From assembly GCF_000518265.1 (NCBI RefSeq), contig NZ_JADG01000016.1, positions 1 through 64,000 on the forward strand: a stretch of 64,000 nucleotides of DNA. The letters run 5' to 3'. The translations under genes and the position numbers were made by a program. The notes below the pieces were generated by a model. It did not search any database and was not told where the DNA came from. It saw only the letters and a program-made list of their open reading frames with translations. The stretch comes from Actinomadura oligospora ATCC 43269. GTDB lineage: Bacteria; Actinomycetota; Actinomycetes; Streptosporangiales; Streptosporangiaceae. Below, piece by piece: positions 1 to 8,282 of this stretch; the stretch's first letter is position 1; each line of letters begins with the position of its first letter.

Positions 1-1
1 G

Positions 2-110
2 GTGGCGCCCGCCCTCCGGGACGGGCGAGGATCGCAACCCGCGCGGCGTGCTGCACGCGTCCGCGCGTCAGTAGTGGCGCCCGCCCCCCGGGGCAGGCGA
101 GGATCGCAAC
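2..110 (+). CRISPR. Terminal part of a CRISPR array (2 repeats, 1 spacer)
   Basis: Two 37-nt copies (2-38 and 74-110) begin GTGGCGCCCGCCC and end GAGGATCGCAAC; they match at 34 of 37 positions and enclose a 35-nt spacer (39-73). Copy 1 has palindromic arms CGCCCG (6-11) and CGGGCG (22-27). In copy 2 the right arm is CAGGCG (94-99), so the dyad is broken. A degenerate last repeat is typical of the leader-distal end, so the array probably runs off the left edge and is read on this strand. Repeat and spacer sizes and the ATCGCAAC 3' end fit CRISPR. No cas gene is visible and the subtype is not assigned. Confidence 0.75.
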
Positions 111-542
111 TGGAAGATCTACGACGGGCTCACCCTCGTCGTCTTGGACGGGTCACCCCGGCTGGTCCTCAGCGACTACGACTACCCCCGCGACGACGCC
201 ACCGCCCGCGCCTTCGAACTCCGCGCCGCCGCCAAGGCCAAACAAACCGGCGCCACCCGCTGGGCCCTGGCCGTTCCCATGGTTTGGCTCATCGCTGAAC
301 ACTCCATCGCCACCCGCCAGGTCTCCAACCACGCGCTGCGCGAAGGCGAACAGGAAGTCATCGCCTGGACTACCGGCGACCTGTCCGAAGGCGTCGACTA
401 CGGCCGAGTTCCCTACACTCGCCGCCCCGACGGCACCCCCGTCTTCGGCGACCCAGAGATCGCCACCGTTGCTCTCCGCCCCGCCGAGTTCGCCATCGGG
501 TTCACGATGCTCAGGATGCTCACTGATGAGCAGCCTGAATGA
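111..542 (+). pseudogene. 3' fragment of an unrecognised gene abutting the CRISPR repeat
   Basis: A clean reading frame begins directly after the last repeat (WKIYDGLTLVVLDG...) and ends at 542 (...LRMLTDEQPE). Upstream in frame there is only repeat sequence and then a TAG at 72-74. No ATG or GTG lies between that stop and the body; only a TTG at 144 could start a 132-aa product, and it has no clear ribosome binding site. The composition (VLSDYDYPRDD, ALRPAEFAIGF) looks like real protein. I do not recognise the family. The best reading is the C-terminal part of a soluble protein whose 5' end was lost at the array junction. A small intact TTG-started protein is the alternative. Confidence 0.5.
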
Positions 543-825
543 CGTCTTGGGCGGGTTTGCGCGATCTTGGACTCCTGCTCTGACAACGGAATCTGCCACA
601 CCCCGCCGTCCTGAGCACAAGAGCGACTCACTCCAGGCAAAACGATCCAAGGGTGTGCGGGGGGCACGGAACGATCCTCGCTGACACCCCGCCCGTTCAT
701 CGTCATCCCCCGGGGTTTCGGGCAGGGCTGAAAGGGCGTGGAACCCCGGACGGTCCGCCACCGACCATCGTGGGACACGGCTTCGACCGGAGTCGTGACG
801 TCACCCCGCAGAGAAGGGAGCTCCC

Positions 826-1299
826 ATGTCGAGCACACTGCGCATGATGGCGGTCACCGGTGCGATGGCGGCCGGGACGATCACGCCGCTGCTGGCGGTC
901 GCCTCCGCCCACGCGGAGAGCGCGCCCGTTCCGCAGCCGCGCGTGAGCGCCGCGTCCGTCGCCGACGGCACGGCCCTGGCCGGGGCCGACGCCCGCACCG
1001 TCGGTGCGAAGGCGCTCCGGTGCGTCTCCACGACCGGATCCATCGCCTGCTTCGAGCCGAGCGGCGACAAGGTCTACGTCAAGGACACCAAGAAGGACCA
1101 CTACTCCGCCGTCGCCATCTGGAAGACCAGTTACGGCCGTAAGGGCGGGTGCCGCAACGCGCTCGGCTACGGCAAGTGGGCGGTCTGCGACTACAACATG
1201 AAGGAGGGCAGGAGGATCCACTGGCAGGCGCTGCGCTACGACGGGAACACGCACCGGTACATCCGGCCGGTGTCCCGGATGGGGACCGCCAACATCTGA
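826..1299 (+). CDS. Small secreted protein of unknown function (157 aa)
   Basis: The start follows GAAGGGAG (813-820) with 5-nt spacing. Residues 1-30 form a Sec signal peptide: MSSTLRMM, a hydrophobic stretch, then cleavage near ASAHA-ES. The mature part has an Ala/Val-rich linker and a C-terminal domain of about 95 residues with four cysteines (LRCVS, IACFE, GGCRN, AVCDY), likely two disulfides. No enzyme motif is visible, so an extracellular binding or structural role is an inference only. It is monocistronic and ends at a hairpin shared with the convergent regulator gene. Confidence 0.75.
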   Translation: MSSTLRMMAVTGAMAAGTITPLLAVASAHAESAPVPQPRVSAASVADGTALAGADARTVGAKALRCVSTTGSIACFEPSGDKVYVKDTKKDHYSAVAIWKTSYGRKGGCRNALGYGKWAVCDYNMKEGRRIHWQALRYDGNTHRYIRPVSRMGTANI

Positions 1300-1318
1300 T
1301 CCGGGCACGTTCGTGAGC

Positions 1319-1347
1319 GGGCACCTCGCCGCGCCGGCGAGGTGCCC
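1319..1347. terminator. Bidirectional hairpin between convergent genes
   Basis: GGGCACCTCGCC (1319-1330) and GGCGAGGTGCCC (1336-1347) form a perfect 12-bp stem with a 5-nt loop. It lies 20 nt after the secreted-protein stop and 34 nt beyond the 3' end of the opposing regulator gene. Confidence 0.75.
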
Positions 1348-1380
1348 TTCCGTTGGGATCCGGTGGCGCGGCGTCCTGTC

Positions 1381-2349
1381 TCAGGACGTGCGCAGTACGG
1401 CGTGGCCCGGATGGCGGAGGGTGTGGATGACGCTGCCGCCGCGACGGATCGAGGCGATCAGGCCGGCCTCCCGAAGGACTGTGGCGTGCTGGCTGGCCGA
1501 GGCCAGGGACACGCCGGCGTGCTGGGCCAGGCGGCTGGTGGTGCAGCCGCCCTCGGCCGCGATGGCGGCCAGCACCTTCGCGCGCGTCCGGCCGAGCAGG
1601 GCGTGCAGTGACTGTTCCGAGGGCCGGTGTTCGCCGAGCCAGCCCAGTTCGTGCTCGATGGGATAGGCCAGCGCGGGGAACGGATCGAGATCGCACAGCG
1701 CGAACGGGGTTCCCCAGCAGAAGAAGGACGGGATGAGCCGCAGGCCCCGGCCGTCCAGCCGGAGGTCCCGGTCGGCGGGGTAGGGCAGCTCGAGCACGGG
1801 AGCCGACCAGCGGGCCCGTGGATGCAGGGAGGCCAGGACCCGGGCCGTCCCGCCGCGGCGCAGTTCGTCCCGGCGGACGGCGAGGTCGGTCAGCACATGG
1901 CTGCGGACGTGGTCCCAGTACGGGGCCAGGGCGACGGCGTGGTAGTCGCGCAACGCCTGTCCCAGCCACCTGAGCCCGCCGAGCTGCCCGCCCGCGAGTT
2001 CGGCGGCCGGACCGCCCGGACGGCGCCCCGGCGCGAGCCGTGCGAGGTCGCGCCGGAGGTGTTCGCGCGGGGTGGACAGCACCTGGTCCAGGCCCGCGTC
2101 CAGGCAACCCGCCTCGGCGCCCGGTGTGAGGAAGTCGGGGGAGTAACCCGAAGGCGGTGCGAGTAGCGGTAGGTCACGTGACCAGGCGGACGGCCGGGAG
2201 CGGACGCGGCGTCGCCACCCGTCGAAGACCGGCCGCCCTTGACCGTCGGTGAGCTTGTGCAGGCTGAGCAGGATCTCCCACAGTGGTTCCGGCCCCTCGG
2301 CCAGCCTCGTCCGGCGCAGGTCCTCCGGCGTGAAGTGGATGCGCAGCAT
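1381..2349 (-). CDS. Winged-helix (ArsR-like) transcriptional regulator, 322 aa
   Basis: I start at the ATG giving MLRIHFTPEDLRRTRLA, the usual opening of this actinobacterial family, rather than a longer upstream frame of poor composition. Residues 1-230 are the conserved N-terminal domain of unknown ligand. The C-terminal ~75 residues are an ArsR-type winged helix: SRLAQHAGVSLASASQHA is the recognition helix region, followed by a wing (IRRGGSVIHTL). The family usually acts as a DNA-binding repressor or activator with an N-terminal sensory part; the ligand is unknown. It is convergent with the secreted protein and on the same strand as the GlxA-type regulator upstream, 213 bp away, so probably transcribed separately. 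Confidence 0.8.
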   Translation of the reverse strand: MLRIHFTPEDLRRTRLAEGPEPLWEILLSLHKLTDGQGRPVFDGWRRRVRSRPSAWSRDLPLLAPPSGYSPDFLTPGAEAGCLDAGLDQVLSTPREHLRRDLARLAPGRRPGGPAAELAGGQLGGLRWLGQALRDYHAVALAPYWDHVRSHVLTDLAVRRDELRRGGTARVLASLHPRARWSAPVLELPYPADRDLRLDGRGLRLIPSFFCWGTPFALCDLDPFPALAYPIEHELGWLGEHRPSEQSLHALLGRTRAKVLAAIAAEGGCTTSRLAQHAGVSLASASQHATVLREAGLIASIRRGGSVIHTLRHPGHAVLRTS

Positions 2350-2562
2350 GAATCGCGGCCCCCGTCCCCGTTGTCGAACGCGCGTGTCCGCGACTCCGCC
2401 CCGGTCGTGTCCCCGTACGTCCGACCGGGGGCCGTGCGCCTGCGGGCCCTCGTTCCCGCCAAGCGCATCGGACGCCGCCGACACTGCAGTCTCAGCGGAC
2501 GAACATGCCGGGCACGAGTGCCGATTGCGCCATCCACAGCCGGTTTTCGGACAACCTGCAGG

Positions 2563-3594
2563 TCAGCTCTCTGGGCAACGCCGTCCGAACATCTGACGGT
2601 AGGCGTTCGGCGCGACCCCGACCACGCGACGGAAATGCGGCCGCAGCGCCGCCGCCGAGGAGAAGCCGCAGCGGCGGGCGATCTCGTCCACCGGCAGGTC
2701 CCCCGACTCCAGCAGCTGCTGGGCGCGGATGACCCGCTGGTGGGTCAGCCAGGCGGCGGGCGCCGACCCGGTGATCTCCCGGAACCTGCGGTCGTAGTTG
2801 CGCCTGCTCATGTGGGCTCGCCGCGCCAGGACGCCCACCGGCAGCGCGGTGTCCAGCCGCGCGCACGCCCACTCGATGGATTCGGCCACCGGGTCGGCGG
2901 CGTCCACCTCGGGCATCGGCGACTCGATGAACTGCGCCTGCCCACCTGGCCGGTGCGGCGGCAGGACCATGGCCTTGGCCAGCAGGTTCGCGGTCGCGGC
3001 GCCGACCGTCGCGCGCAGGATGTGCAGGCCGAGGTCCATCCCGGCAGCGGCGCCGCCCGCGGTGAGGACGTCCCCGTCGTCGATGTACAGCACGCTGGCG
3101 TCGACCTCCACCCGCGGGTACAGCTCGCGGAGCCGCGCCGCCACCGCCCAGTGCGTCGTCGCGGGACGACCGTCCAGCAGCCCGGTGGCCGCCAGCACGA
3201 ACGCCCCGTTGCACAACCCCGCCAGCCGGGCGCCGCGCGCGTGCGCGTCGCGCAGCGCCGCCAGCACCGGCTCCGGCGGCGCCTCGGCCGTCGTCTGCGG
3301 CAGCGTCGGGACGATGACCAGGTCGCCGCCGCGGATCGCGTCCAGGTCATAGGGCACGTCCAGGGTCAGCCCGCCGCCGCCGATCGAGGTGCCCGGCGCA
3401 CCGGCGACGAGCGTCGGCGCCAGTCCGGGCAGCCACCCGTAGGCCGCCGCGACGTCGAACACCCCGAACGCGAACGACATGCTCCCCAGGGAGACACCGT
3501 CGAACACGACCACGACCACCCGCAGCGAGATGCCGGTGTCGGTCCGGTCGGCGCCGGCGGCCCTGGTGAAGATCTCGAACCCGGTGCCGGTCAT
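2563..3594 (-). CDS. GlxA family transcriptional regulator (DJ-1/PfpI plus AraC HTH), 343 aa
   Basis: The ATG at 3594 follows GGAGGGGA. The N-terminal half (about residues 15-200) is a DJ-1/PfpI class-I glutamine-amidotransferase-like fold: RVVVVVFDGVSL, then the nucleophile-elbow region LAGLCNGAFVLAATGLLDG, then ATTHW. The C-terminal ~100 residues hold the two AraC helix-turn-helices (ARRAHMSRRNYDRRFREITG and IARRCGFSSAAALRPHFRR). In this family the DJ-1 domain is a ligand sensor, not a peptidase. Target genes are not evident; a dyad upstream (3634-3663) could be its own operator. Confidence 0.9.
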   Translation of the reverse strand: MTGTGFEIFTRAAGADRTDTGISLRVVVVVFDGVSLGSMSFAFGVFDVAAAYGWLPGLAPTLVAGAPGTSIGGGGLTLDVPYDLDAIRGGDLVIVPTLPQTTAEAPPEPVLAALRDAHARGARLAGLCNGAFVLAATGLLDGRPATTHWAVAARLRELYPRVEVDASVLYIDDGDVLTAGGAAAGMDLGLHILRATVGAATANLLAKAMVLPPHRPGGQAQFIESPMPEVDAADPVAESIEWACARLDTALPVGVLARRAHMSRRNYDRRFREITGSAPAAWLTHQRVIRAQQLLESGDLPVDEIARRCGFSSAAALRPHFRRVVGVAPNAYRQMFGRRCPES

Positions 3595-3633
3595 TCCCCT
3601 CCGAACCTCGCGCCGCCCAAGAACACGACCGTA

Positions 3634-3663
3634 AACCGGTAATCGGATGATTAACGCCCGGTT
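3634..3663 (-). promoter_or_regulatory. Possible operator upstream of the GlxA-type regulator
   Basis: AACCGG (3634-3639) and CCGGTT (3658-3663) form a perfect 6-bp inverted repeat around an AT-rich centre containing TAATCGGATGATTAA, 40 nt upstream of the regulator's start. The dyad and the locally low GC fit an autoregulatory site; no consensus promoter was scored. Confidence 0.3.
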
Positions 3664-4122
3664 AACATGACCGGCTCCGGCCAGACGCCTGGACGTGAGC
3701 CCGCCCGTGCTGCGGACCGAGCAACACCAGGGGGCCAGGGCGGCGCGGCGGTCCGAGCCGCGCGAGCGCGGCGAGTCCACGCCGAACCGGGCCCCGGCCG
3801 AGCGCCTGGCCCGGGAGTCCTCAAGGTAGGCAGGCCGCTGGGTGACCGCTATCCGAAGGGAAGCCGATGACAGCACCTCCCGAGGCGGGCAGGCGGTCGG
3901 CGACGCCGGACTCGTCGCAACGTTCGTGCGGGAAGCCGAGGGGTTCGCGCTTGTGCAGGACTCGGCGAGCCTGGAGTGCTGTGATAGCCGCTACCTGGCC
4001 TCACGCGCTGGGCGACGGCTCCGGCGTATTGGCGCTCGTAGTAGGAGTTGCCAGCCCAGCGGGTGACTTCGACGGTGCGGATCAGATCCGCTGGGGTGTC
4101 ACACCCGGTGGCATAGTCCAGT
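3664..4122. other. Intergenic stretch, no supported gene
   Basis: The stretch contains overlapping open frames in two phases. One from a GTG at 3842 (...GDAGLVATFVREAEGFALVQ...) could be a decayed gene remnant, but it lacks a ribosome binding site and changes character near 4010. Nothing here is annotated with confidence. Confidence 0.4.
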
Positions 4123-5172
4123 TCAGCGGGTCTCAGCGCTCGGCGCTTTCCAGATCTTCTCGGGCGCTTGAGGCGCTGGCCAGATCTGAATCAGGTGCCG
4201 TTCGGCATGGCGAGGGGTGTTGGGGGGCCGGTCCGCGAGTTCGTGAGGGGTGTGGCGGCCCTTCACTGAGACTCGGACACGGTAGGTCCGCGACTGCCCG
4301 TCCTCTGCCGGGAGGTATTCGTATCCCGGGGGAGCGGACTCGTTCAGGAAGTTGCAGCCGAAGTCGGGGCCGGTGAAGACCATGCTCACCTCGGCGACCT
4401 CCTCCCAGTCGTCGAGTTCGAGGTCGGGTGCTGCGGCGAGGATGTCCTTCTGGACCTCGACGATGCTGGCGGGTTCTCCGGTGAAGATCGCTGCCATGTG
4501 GCCGTCTGGTTCGGGGAGGATGACGCCGTTCCCGCGGCCGGTGACGTTGGCGGCTTGCCGGCCGGTGGTGTGGTCGCTGATCCAGTACTGGCTGTTGGAG
4601 GTCTCGACGTAGAAGTCGGTTCTGGGTTGGTCGGGGTCTGGTTCCCAGGTCGGCCGGGGGTGTTCTTTGAGCCATTGCAGCGGGGCTGAGGGCGCGGGCC
4701 AGATCTGGAGCATGTGTTTCTCGACGGGGTCGTCCCCGTGGTCGATCGAGATGTGCTGTCGCTCTTCTCCCTGCTGGCGGCCCACGGCGTGCAGGCGGAT
4801 CCGGTAGCTGCCCGGGGCGGGCAGGTCGAAGTCCAGGCCGTCCTCGTTGAGGATGGATTCGACGTGAGCGCCCGGCTTGAGCAGCAGACTGAACTCGATC
4901 GCTTCGTCCCAGTCGTCCAGGACCGGTTCGGGGCGGCTCTTGCGGACTTGGATGGTCAGGGGCAGGTCGAAGCCGTACATCCCGGTGTAGATGCTCGCCA
5001 TGCGGCGGCTCTCGTCGATCGCCACGAGTGGGGACGGGCCGGGGTCGCTGTTTTCGCCGAGCGTGTCGACGTTGGGCTCGACCTCGTCACGCAGCCAGTA
5101 CTGATGATGTCCGATCTTCACTACCCCGCTGTAGTCGGATGCGTCCTCGGGGTGGTCGCTGGATGAGCCCAT
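4123..5172 (-). CDS. Unknown protein made of two copies of one ~160-aa domain (349 aa)
   Basis: The ATG at 5172 follows TTGGAGGTT with 7-nt spacing. The protein is an internal duplication. Copy 1 (about residues 18-170) and copy 2 (about 185-345) each run from a YW(L/I)(R/S)D opening, through (I/A)(I/A)(S/A)I(Y/F)TG, LDDW(D/E)E, and an R(I/V)R(L/V) strand, to the closing motif LQIWPAP or IQIWPAP. Copy spacing is near 175 residues. There is no signal peptide or membrane segment, so it is likely cytosolic. I do not recognise the family; the alternating beta pattern suggests two small beta domains, perhaps for ligand or protein binding. The gene stands alone. Confidence 0.7.
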   Translation of the reverse strand: MGSSSDHPEDASDYSGVVKIGHHQYWLRDEVEPNVDTLGENSDPGPSPLVAIDESRRMASIYTGMYGFDLPLTIQVRKSRPEPVLDDWDEAIEFSLLLKPGAHVESILNEDGLDFDLPAPGSYRIRLHAVGRQQGEERQHISIDHGDDPVEKHMLQIWPAPSAPLQWLKEHPRPTWEPDPDQPRTDFYVETSNSQYWISDHTTGRQAANVTGRGNGVILPEPDGHMAAIFTGEPASIVEVQKDILAAAPDLELDDWEEVAEVSMVFTGPDFGCNFLNESAPPGYEYLPAEDGQSRTYRVRVSVKGRHTPHELADRPPNTPRHAERHLIQIWPAPQAPEKIWKAPSAETR

Positions 5173-5263
5173 GGGTGAACCTCCAAGAGAGACGATGGAA
5201 CAAAGGGCGACGGCGATGCGGTGGCCCTGCCCGGCGGGCCACCGCTTCGCTGGAGCCCCGCCC

Positions 5264-5461
5264 TCAGACGGCGACTCTGAAGGCATATCCCTTGGTCTTG
5301 GCCGACGTGGCGTCCAGCACCCGGTACTGGTAATAGAAGTTCTTCAGTTTGGCACCTTGACTGTTGTTCTCGCCCCTCGGAACCCAGTCGTAGCCTTTTG
5401 CCGGGCTTCGCGCCGCCCTCAAAGGGTCAGTGGTCACAATATTGGGCTGTGAGTGCGTCAC
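5264..5461 (-). CDS. Possible small protein or C-terminal gene remnant (65 aa)
   Basis: The frame ends with an aromatic segment (KGYDWVPRGENNSQGAK, KNFYYQYRVLDATSAKTK) that looks like real beta-strand protein rather than an antisense shadow. Its first 20 residues are less convincing and there is no ribosome binding site. It may be the tail of a lost gene. The family is not recognised. Confidence 0.25.
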   Translation of the reverse strand: MTHSQPNIVTTDPLRAARSPAKGYDWVPRGENNSQGAKLKNFYYQYRVLDATSAKTKGYAFRVAV

Positions 5462-6176
5462 TGAAATGAGCCGCTGTCCGCTGTGATCGTTGAGGGCGGC
5501 AGCGCGGGGCGTTGGAGTTTGGGGTGGTCGTCCCGCTTCTTCTGGCTCCGCTGTCGCGGGCAGTGATTTGAGGCGGAGATGGGTTGGGCGTCGGGTTCTG
5601 TTTGATTATGTTGGCGATCAGGCAGGGAGAGTGCTCGTCGCTGCGTGGTGTGCCCGGGAGGATTGCCTTGGTGGGGGCGCCGGCGCGGCGGCGATATTGC
5701 TCGGATTCGTGTCGGGGCGCTTGGGGCGCGGGCGCGGCGGGCTGCTGAGCGTCTGGAGCTGCTGAGTTCGACCACGCTTTCAGGACCGGGGCCGAGAGCG
5801 TCGTCGTAGGTGCGGATCGTGATGACCGGGGCCTGTGAATAGGGCGGGTCCTGCTCGCGCAGGACCGGCATCCACCTGGCGCTGGGTGGGGGCCGCGGCG
5901 GAGCTGCCACCCACACCGCCGAGCCTTGGTGACCAGAGGTCTGTAGCTCTGTGTGACGGCAGTGGCGTTTCGTGCTGTTCCGGATGGCTGATCAGGGCGG
6001 GACGCATGTGGCGTGGCTGGCAAGGGCGCGCGGCCGATCAGTAAGAGGTCTGCCACCCGGGTGCCTACGCTGAGTGTCCATTAGTGCGTGCGAGGGAGGG
6101 AAGGGTGACTGGTGACAGATACCCACTGTCCGTCGCTTGACATGCAGAGGCAGAAGGAGAAGGAGGTTCGTGCGCG
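5462..6176. other. Long intergenic stretch of atypical, lower-GC DNA without a supported gene
   Basis: Several overlapping frames exist on both strands, but none has a ribosome binding site plus protein-like composition. Base composition is visibly less GC-rich than the flanking genes (for example around 5575-5640), which suggests decayed or transferred DNA. Confidence 0.4.
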
Positions 6177-6281
6177 ATGCGTACGATCAAGGTCGCCGCT
6201 AGGCGCATTACTCGTTGTGACCGCAACAGTGCACATTGGGCAGAGGTCTACAACTCCGGGCGACTCCAACCGAGGCGCTGA
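6177..6281 (+). CDS. Candidate 34-aa basic peptide upstream of sagB
   Basis: ATG at 6177 follows the purine-rich GGAGAAGGAGG with about 10-nt spacing, one of the strongest ribosome binding sites in this region. The product begins MRTIKVAARRITRC and ends SGRLQPRR: eight arginines, one cysteine, one tryptophan. It lies 113 nt before the SagB-type dehydrogenase on the same strand. It could be a substrate or leader peptide of that enzyme, or an upstream regulatory frame; neither is shown by sequence alone. Confidence 0.4.
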   Translation: MRTIKVAARRITRCDRNSAHWAEVYNSGRLQPRR

Positions 6282-6394
6282 CGGGTCCGGAAGGCCACTC
6301 GTGATCGGGCGAGAGCCGATGCGTCCTGCGTGCTCGGCTCCCGTCCGCACGTCTCTGCGTCACCGTCGTTCCGTGATGAGGGAGAGGGTGTTTC

Positions 6395-7585
6395 GTGCGT
6401 CTTCGCCGTCGCCGCTGCCTAGTCTGTTACTGGCATGAGGGAGAGTTCGTCGCCCACCCCTACCCCGACGGTGCTCCCGTTGCGCTGCATCCGGCGACCG
6501 CCGAGGTCCTGACCGCCTTCGAGGACTGGACCACGCTGAAGCAGGCGACCGCCGCGCTCGACCATCTCACCGAGGCCACCGTCGGGGAAGCAGCCTCCGT
6601 CCTGCGTGAACACCGGTTGCTGATCGCCGAGGACACTCACGAAGCCGATCTCGACGCCCAGATCGCCCACGCCTGGCGTTCCTGGGAACCGGAAGCGCCG
6701 TTCTTCCACTACGCCACCCAGGACACCGTGACCGCCGAAACACGCGCCCAGGCCGCGCGCGAACCCCACGGCTCGGACGAGGTCCCGGTGGTCCTGGACG
6801 GCCCCCTCCCAGCGATCTTCACCGCCTACCCCGACGTCGACCGGATCATGTTGCCCCGCCGCCCCGATCCCCGCCTGAACACCGGGCTCGGCAATGCGCT
6901 CTACGGACGGCGCACCCATCGCGACTTCACCACCGAACCGGTGGACCTGCCCACCCTTGCCACGCTGCTGGCCACCTGCTTCGCGCCCGTCGACTACATC
7001 GACGCCGGACCCTTGGGCGCCCTGATCCGCCGCACCAGCCCGGCCGGCGGCGCACGACAGGAACTCGACGCCTACCTCGCCATCACCAACGTCAAGGGCG
7101 TCCCCGCGGGGATCTACCACTACAACAGCCGCGAACACAGCCTGGAGTCGCTGGCCGAAGGCTTCACCGGTGAAGAGGCCGCCTACCTGTGCGCCGGGCA
7201 GGACTGGGCCGAAGGCGCCGCGTTCCTGGTCGTCCTGGTCGCGGTCGTCGAACGCATGCGCGTCAAGTACCGCATGCCGCGCTGCTACCGGGTCAGCCTC
7301 CTCAACGCCGGACACCTGGGCCAGACCTTCGCCCTGACCGCCACCGCCCTCGGCCTGGGCCCCGCACAGACCGGCGCGTTCGGCGACACCGCCATCGCGC
7401 GACGCCTCGGCATCGACAACACCGCCCGGATTCCCGTGTACGTGCTGGCCGCCGGTCACCCCCACCCCGAACCCGGCAACGCCCCACCACCTGCCGATCT
7501 CGACACCTTCCGCACCCACCGCGCCACCCTCACCACAACCAGCACTCGCAGCGTTCACGTTCCGGCCCCCTTCGCGAAGGCATGA
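6395..7585 (+). CDS. SagB-type FMN-dependent dehydrogenase (396 aa)
   Basis: GTG start at 6395 with GGAGAGG 7 nt upstream. Residues 1-85 (CLVCYWHEGEFVAHP, then a short helical region) resemble the N-terminal winged or peptide-binding part of SagB/ThcOx proteins. The nitroreductase-fold domain follows, with GRRTHRDFT as the FMN-phosphate motif, TSPAGGARQELDAYL and GVPAGIYHYN as the SagB signature, and a C-terminal GLGPAQTGAF segment. Family members oxidise azolines to azoles in thiazole/oxazole-modified peptides or act on other peptide or small substrates. No YcaO cyclodehydratase is present here, so this is an orphan SagB and its substrate is unknown. It is coupled by ATGA overlap to the acetyltransferase downstream. 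Confidence 0.88.
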   Translation: MRLRRRRCLVCYWHEGEFVAHPYPDGAPVALHPATAEVLTAFEDWTTLKQATAALDHLTEATVGEAASVLREHRLLIAEDTHEADLDAQIAHAWRSWEPEAPFFHYATQDTVTAETRAQAAREPHGSDEVPVVLDGPLPAIFTAYPDVDRIMLPRRPDPRLNTGLGNALYGRRTHRDFTTEPVDLPTLATLLATCFAPVDYIDAGPLGALIRRTSPAGGARQELDAYLAITNVKGVPAGIYHYNSREHSLESLAEGFTGEEAAYLCAGQDWAEGAAFLVVLVAVVERMRVKYRMPRCYRVSLLNAGHLGQTFALTATALGLGPAQTGAFGDTAIARRLGIDNTARIPVYVLAAGHPHPEPGNAPPPADLDTFRTHRATLTTTSTRSVHVPAPFAKA

Positions 7586-8130
7586 ACGACCGCGTGTCGC
7601 TGCGGCCGGTGCAGGAAGCGGATCTGGCGACGATCGTGCAGCTCACCCAGGACGCTGAGATGGCCGGGGAGTACGCCTGGTGCGGTTGGAGCGACCCGCG
7701 AGTGTTCCCCCGGCGCTGGGAAGACGACCGTCTCCTCGGCAAAGACGGCGGAGTGCTGATGGCCGTCGTCGGCGACCAGACGGTCGGAGCCCTGAACTGG
7801 GGGCGGCGCCCCATCACCCCGTTCTCCTCCTGCTGGCGACTGGGGCGAACCATGCTGCCGGAGGCACGCGGTCGGGGGTACGGCACCCAGGCCGCCCGCC
7901 TGATCGCGGCGTACCTGTTCGCCCACACACAGCTGAACCGCATCGAGGCGACCACCGAGATCGGCAACCTCGCCGCGCAAAAATCCCTGACCAACGCCGG
8001 ATACACCCGGGAAGGCACACTCCGCGGCTTCATCTGGCGCGACGGCGCCTGGCACGACAGCGCCCAGTTCAGCATCCTGCGTACCGACCCGCCCACGCCC
8101 CAACGTGTGCGCGTTGAGAGCTCCTCGTAG
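7582..8130 (+). CDS. GNAT N-acetyltransferase, RimJ/RimL type (182 aa)
   Basis: The start overlaps the sagB stop (ATGA), so the two proteins are translationally coupled. The body is a complete GNAT fold: VSLRPVQEADL at the N-terminus, acetyl-CoA motif EARGRGYGTQAARLI, then NRIEATTEIGNLAAQKSLTNAGY and GTLRGFIWRDG, as in RimJ/RimL/PaiA-like enzymes. These acetylate protein N-termini, antibiotics or small amines. The coupling suggests the acetyltransferase works on the same substrate as the SagB enzyme, for example capping a peptide N-terminus; this is inference. Confidence 0.88.
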   Translation: MNDRVSLRPVQEADLATIVQLTQDAEMAGEYAWCGWSDPRVFPRRWEDDRLLGKDGGVLMAVVGDQTVGALNWGRRPITPFSSCWRLGRTMLPEARGRGYGTQAARLIAAYLFAHTQLNRIEATTEIGNLAAQKSLTNAGYTREGTLRGFIWRDGAWHDSAQFSILRTDPPTPQRVRVESSS

Positions 8131-8282
8131 GCGGTCCCCTCCCGAACCTGATCCCCAAGTATGGCGACCGCCCATGTCGGCCCGCGAAGAGGAACGCCAC
8201 TGCCCGCCTGGAGTGGACGCTCATCGGCCGGGTCGCTGCCGTCAGCAACGTGGTCGGCACTGGGGAGCGAATTCTGACTCGC

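Noticed and set aside
3842..4066. 74-aa frame upstream of the duplicated-domain gene
   Set aside because: No ribosome binding site, and the C-terminal half is Arg/Ser-rich with loss of protein-like pattern; at best a remnant.
5427..6056. 209-aa minus-strand frame in the gene-poor region
   Set aside because: Pro/Arg/Ser-rich composition, no ribosome binding site and no recognisable motifs; competing frames overlap it.
6395..8130. Thiazole/oxazole-modified microcin (TOMM) cluster
   Set aside because: A SagB-like enzyme is present, but no YcaO cyclodehydratase, no E1-like partner and no recognisable Cys/Ser/Thr-rich precursor lie within 10 kb.
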